The translations under genes were made by a program, and so were the position numbers. From Planctomycetaceae bacterium (GTDB lineage: Bacteria > Planctomycetota > Planctomycetia > Pirellulales > Pirellulaceae): a stretch of DNA of 9,791 nucleotides. The notes below the pieces were generated by a model. It made no database searches. It was not told the DNA's origin and saw only the letters and a program-made list of their open reading frames with translations. Each line of letters opens with the position of its first letter. The first letter of the stretch is position 1. Where the stretch lies: positions 1 to 9,791 of the forward strand of contig SKVE01000797.1 of the NCBI GenBank assembly GCA_007129635.1. The letters are read 5' to 3'. This document shows, piece by piece, positions 7,606 to 9,791 of the stretch.

Positions 7606-7716
7606 TTCTAAGCACCGTTCGAGAAATAACTGTCCTATGTCTCCTCGCCCCTCGTGCGAGAGGGCAGGGTGAGGGGGAAGAAAGTGCGTCAGTTATTTCT
7701 CGAACGGTGCTAAGTA
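7606..7716. mobile_element. MITE-like palindromic element
   Basis: Two 27-bp arms (7606-7632 and 7690-7716) are inverted copies with two mismatches, including 22 identical bases that contain CACCGTTCGAGAAATAACTG. Between them are 57 bp whose core, CCTCGCCCCTCG-TG-CGAGAGGGC then AGGGTGAGG, is itself an imperfect hairpin of the widespread CCTC/GAGG type. There is no ORF. Terminal inverted repeats, about 111 bp in length and an intergenic site 4 bp after the thuA-like stop all fit a miniature inverted-repeat element or a large REP-type repeat. I see no clear target-site duplication, and copy number cannot be judged. It may also act as a barrier hairpin at the end of the three-gene operon. Confidence 0.6.
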
Positions 7717-8093
7717 CGCCTGGTGATCGGAAGCAGAGGTGTCCAGACGAAACGCGTCCAGCGTTTGCAGCAGTTCATCCCGAAACTGGGCTACAGCTTC
7801 TGTAGCTGATCGGCAACGCTAGCGGCGGGCTCAGCGGCGAAATCCTCCCGGAAAACAGATCGAATGGGATCGCTGGTTGCCGCCCTTGACGCAGTCGGAA
7901 CGAAAAATGGCGGAGGATCCTGAAGTTCATCGACGAGGGGTGCGCGCCAGCGACAAGAGTTTTTTGAGCCTGGATTCGTGAATGCTTTTCTGGCATAGAC
8001 GTCTTCACCCCGCGAACAGTGCAAATCGACACCTGATTGAAGCAAAGACGAATTGAACGCCACCCGCATCCCTATCAGATAGATGGATGGCAC
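7693..8093 (-). pseudogene. Frameshifted 3' remnant of unknown gene
   Basis: On the minus strand, one frame reads PLVDELQDPPPFFVPT and then FAAEPAASVADQLQ, stopping at a TAG at 7791-7793. A second frame takes over at the same point as EAVAQFRDELLQTLDAFRLD and continues through SDHQAYLAPFEK to TAA at 7693-7695. Joined with a one-base shift near 7794-7806, they make a smooth, protein-like C-terminal end that is partly amphipathic helix. The last codons (about YLAPFEK-stop) are supplied by the right arm of the palindromic element, so the element may have captured the gene's 3' end. The upstream limit is unclear: sequence before about 7960 looks less protein-like, and 8093 is only the first ATG in frame. 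The family is not recognised. It could still be chance reading in GC-rich DNA. Confidence 0.3.
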
Positions 8094-8163
8094 CTATCGA
8101 AGAAGATCCCCCAGGAAGTGCTGGGTTTGGGGTCTCTCCTGGTGTTTCCCGGCGACGCGTCCT

Positions 8164-8171
8164 GGTACAAT
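8164..8171 (+). promoter_or_regulatory. Extended -10 promoter candidate for Ubl-E2 operon
   Basis: TACAAT (8166-8171) preceded by TG one base upstream makes a TGnTACAAT extended -10, five of six matches to consensus. The -35 region at the proper distance (TGTTTC) is poor. If used, transcription would begin about 120 nt before the Ubl-E2 start and give a leader with no recognised fold. The rest of 8094-8300 shows no convincing gene. Confidence 0.4.
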
Positions 8172-8300
8172 GGGTTCACGCGAATCGATCGGCTGGGCAA
8201 GAAGACGGCTTGGCTGACGAATAACGCCAACAGTGGGTACGATCCGCGGGTTTCTAATCTGTCCCCGCCAGTTTTCTCGGAGTAGCAGGAGTATCAATCG

Positions 8301-9242
8301 ATGACGGTTCCGGAGATAGGAGCTCAACGTCGGGGGACTCGGGTGACGTTTCTGGACCAGACGGGCGCCAAATCGGTGGAAGCAATCATCGCCGATTCGG
8401 TGGTTGTCCGGCGGATTCTGCCAAACATCGTGACAAAGATGAACCTGCCTGTCATGGGGCCCGATGGCCAGCCGATGTCCTACAGCTTGGACCACAAGGA
8501 GGGTAGCCGACGTTTACGCGAAGAGCAGACGTTGCCAGAGGCACACGTCCGCGATGGGGATCATCTGATCGTGTACCCTGAAATCGTCGCAGGTTCAGGC
8601 ATCCGCCATTCGCCTCGATACCGTCGGCTATGCAGCGATCAGAGAGCGCTCCAGCAATTAAAGGCGACCAGCCCGGTTTTCGATTACGTGGCTTACTGTT
8701 CGGGGACGGTCCAGCCGCCCGAGGCGTATTTAATCACGTTTCAAGGGCGCGGCCTGTACCGACCGGAAGGCAGTCCCGAGGTGTTGGTCTGTGAACACCA
8801 TCAGGTGCTAGTTCGTCTGGGGGCTGACTATCCGCGGCAGATACCCGAATTGGTCTGGAAGACGCCCATCTATCATCCAAACATCTCGTCCAACGGGATT
8901 GTCTGCTTGGGTGGGTACAGCACTTATTGGGCACCCAGCCTGCAATTGGACCAGTTGTGTGAAATGCTTTGGGACATGATCCGTTATCGCAACTATGACG
9001 TGGACAGCCCGTATAACCGCGAAGCGGCTCATTGGGTTCGAGGTCAAACGACGTTCACCTTCCCGATCGATCCACGTCCGTTGCGGCTGCAGGAACTGGT
9101 GCCGGTCTCGTGTGTCGATCACCCGATTTCCGACGATTCGCCCATTCGTATTCTGGACGATACGCTGGAGATCGTTGACGCGGAATTGATCTTGCAACCC
9201 GACGACCCGGTTGGTAGCCCGGAGATTCTTTACATCGACTAG
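8301..9242 (+). CDS. Ubiquitin-like domain fused to E2 conjugating enzyme
   Basis: Protein of 313 aa. Residues about 13-95 form a beta-grasp ubiquitin-like domain of the YukD/EsaB type: strand RVTFLD, helix VVVRRILPNIVTKMNLP, then LREEQTLPEAHVRDGDHLIV. Residues about 106-250 are a UBC (E2) domain with the HPN signature at 192-194 and the presumed catalytic Cys202 in NGIVCLGG. The eight-residue step from Asn194 to Cys202 is the one found in eukaryotic E2s, followed by Trp210-Ala-Pro-Ser and PYNREAAHW (237-245), which parallels the usual NPxNxEAA region. A C-terminal acidic tail (251-313) is not recognised. The domain should accept an activated Ubl as a thioester and pass it to a target. AGGAG (8287-8291) supports the ATG at 8301. 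The E1-like gene 87 bp downstream completes an activation and conjugation pair. The fold calls are strong; substrate and biological role are unknown. Confidence 0.9.
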   Translation: MTVPEIGAQRRGTRVTFLDQTGAKSVEAIIADSVVVRRILPNIVTKMNLPVMGPDGQPMSYSLDHKEGSRRLREEQTLPEAHVRDGDHLIVYPEIVAGSGIRHSPRYRRLCSDQRALQQLKATSPVFDYVAYCSGTVQPPEAYLITFQGRGLYRPEGSPEVLVCEHHQVLVRLGADYPRQIPELVWKTPIYHPNISSNGIVCLGGYSTYWAPSLQLDQLCEMLWDMIRYRNYDVDSPYNREAAHWVRGQTTFTFPIDPRPLRLQELVPVSCVDHPISDDSPIRILDDTLEIVDAELILQPDDPVGSPEILYID

Positions 9243-9329
9243 GCCGATGTCGCGAAGGAAGCTCGCCGCGGCACCTTCGGCGCTGGGAGAGGAACGAGAG
9301 GCACAGGGGATGCGCGACGGCGGAGAATC

Positions 9330-9791
9330 ATGAGCGGCGACCAGATGTGGATCGATGACGACGACCGTTATGCCCGTTTGCGGCTGATTCCCTGGTGGGA
9401 CCAGCGGCGATTGAGGAATGCCCGTATCTTGGTGGTCGGCGCCGGTGCGTTGGGTAACGAGGTGCTGAAGAATCTGGCACTGGTCGGGGTCGGCCGGATC
9501 TACGTGGTGGATTTCGATCGCATCGAGATCGCCAACCTGACCCGCAGCATCCTGTTTCGAGTTCGTGATCAGGGGCGGCGGAAAGCCGAGGTGGCGGCCG
9601 AAGCGATCCGGGATTTGAATCCGGATGTGAAGATCATCGCTTGCCATGGCAATGTGATGACCGATGTCGGATTGGGCGTGTTCCGCGATGCGGATGTTGT
9701 GATCGGCTGTTTGGACAATCGTGAGGCGCGTCTGTGGGTCAACCGCTGTTGTTGGAAGACCGGGACGCCATGGGTCGACGGGGGTATTCAG
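9330..9791 (+). CDS. E1-like ThiF/UBA adenylating enzyme, partial
   Basis: The first 154 residues of an E1/ThiF/MoeB superfamily enzyme, which adenylates the C-terminus of a ubiquitin-like protein with ATP; the gene runs past the window end. Seen: Rossmann loop VVGAGALGNEVLKNLA (35-50), strand and acidic loop VVDFDRIEIANLTRS (59-73) with the conserved Asn69-Leu-Thr-Arg72, Lys85 in GRRKAEVAA, and the magnesium/ATP region CLDNREARLWVNRCC (127-141) with Asp129. All adenylation residues expected in this half are intact, and the pattern is closer to ubiquitin-E1/UBA-type enzymes than to a bare ThiF. The transthiolation Cys region and any added domain lie outside the window. The ATG at 9330 has GGAGA only 3 nt upstream, which is close; the next ATG, at 9345, is an alternative. 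It is presumably the partner of the Ubl-E2 protein upstream. Confidence 0.92.
   Translation, partial: MSGDQMWIDDDDRYARLRLIPWWDQRRLRNARILVVGAGALGNEVLKNLALVGVGRIYVVDFDRIEIANLTRSILFRVRDQGRRKAEVAAEAIRDLNPDVKIIACHGNVMTDVGLGVFRDADVVIGCLDNREARLWVNRCCWKTGTPWVDGGIQ

Noticed and set aside
7633..7689. A simple intrinsic terminator inside the palindromic element
   Set aside because: The inner hairpin is not followed by a T-tract, and it is enclosed by long inverted repeats, which fits a repeat element better.
8037..8285. 82-aa + strand open frame before the Ubl-E2 gene
   Set aside because: There is no clear ribosome binding site or domain, and it overlaps the extended -10 candidate. It ends 15 bp before the E2 start and looks like leader sequence.
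1..9791. CRISPR array, tRNA or rRNA genes
   Set aside because: No regularly spaced direct repeats, cloverleaf pattern or rRNA-like conserved stretch was seen on either strand.

Overview
The window looks like a chromosomal piece of a planctomycete, probably a Pirellulales relative. The basis is moderately GC-rich DNA, clear AGGAG-type ribosome binding sites, a secreted LamG/BNR-type carbohydrate protein, a ThuA-domain protein with a signal peptide, a TIM-barrel sugar isomerase/epimerase, and short dispersed palindromes of a kind common in that phylum. This assignment is an inference from gene content; there is no rRNA or other marker gene in the window.

Layout. Positions 1-284 are non-coding and hold two palindromic repeats (1-21, 26-74) and two possible RNA folds (113-174, 208-243). 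A secreted LamG plus BNR-repeat protein follows (285-2315, +). It converges on a UvrD/PcrA-type DNA helicase (2470-4647, -), and a strong hairpin with T-tracts on both strands (2412-2461) lies between them. A 198-bp divergent promoter region then leads into three + strand genes that are probably co-transcribed: a sugar phosphate isomerase/epimerase (4846-5688), a saccharopine-dehydrogenase-like NAD(P) oxidoreductase (5716-6792) and a ThuA-domain protein (6861-7601). Together they suggest modification or breakdown of a sugar or polyol of unknown identity.

From 7602 to 8300 there is no intact gene. A 111-bp MITE-like palindromic element (7606-7716) sits 4 bp after the thuA-like stop codon. Next to it is what looks like the frameshifted 3' remnant of a minus-strand gene, followed by an extended -10 promoter candidate.

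The right end is the most interesting part. A protein with an N-terminal ubiquitin-like (YukD/EsaB-type beta-grasp) domain fused to an E2 ubiquitin-conjugating domain with intact HPN and catalytic Cys (8301-9242) is followed by an E1-type ThiF adenylation enzyme that runs off the window (9330-9791). This is the start of a bacterial ubiquitin-like conjugation operon. The Ubl is internal to the protein and has no free C-terminal glycine, so a separate modifier and probably a JAB peptidase or an E3 would be expected past position 9791.
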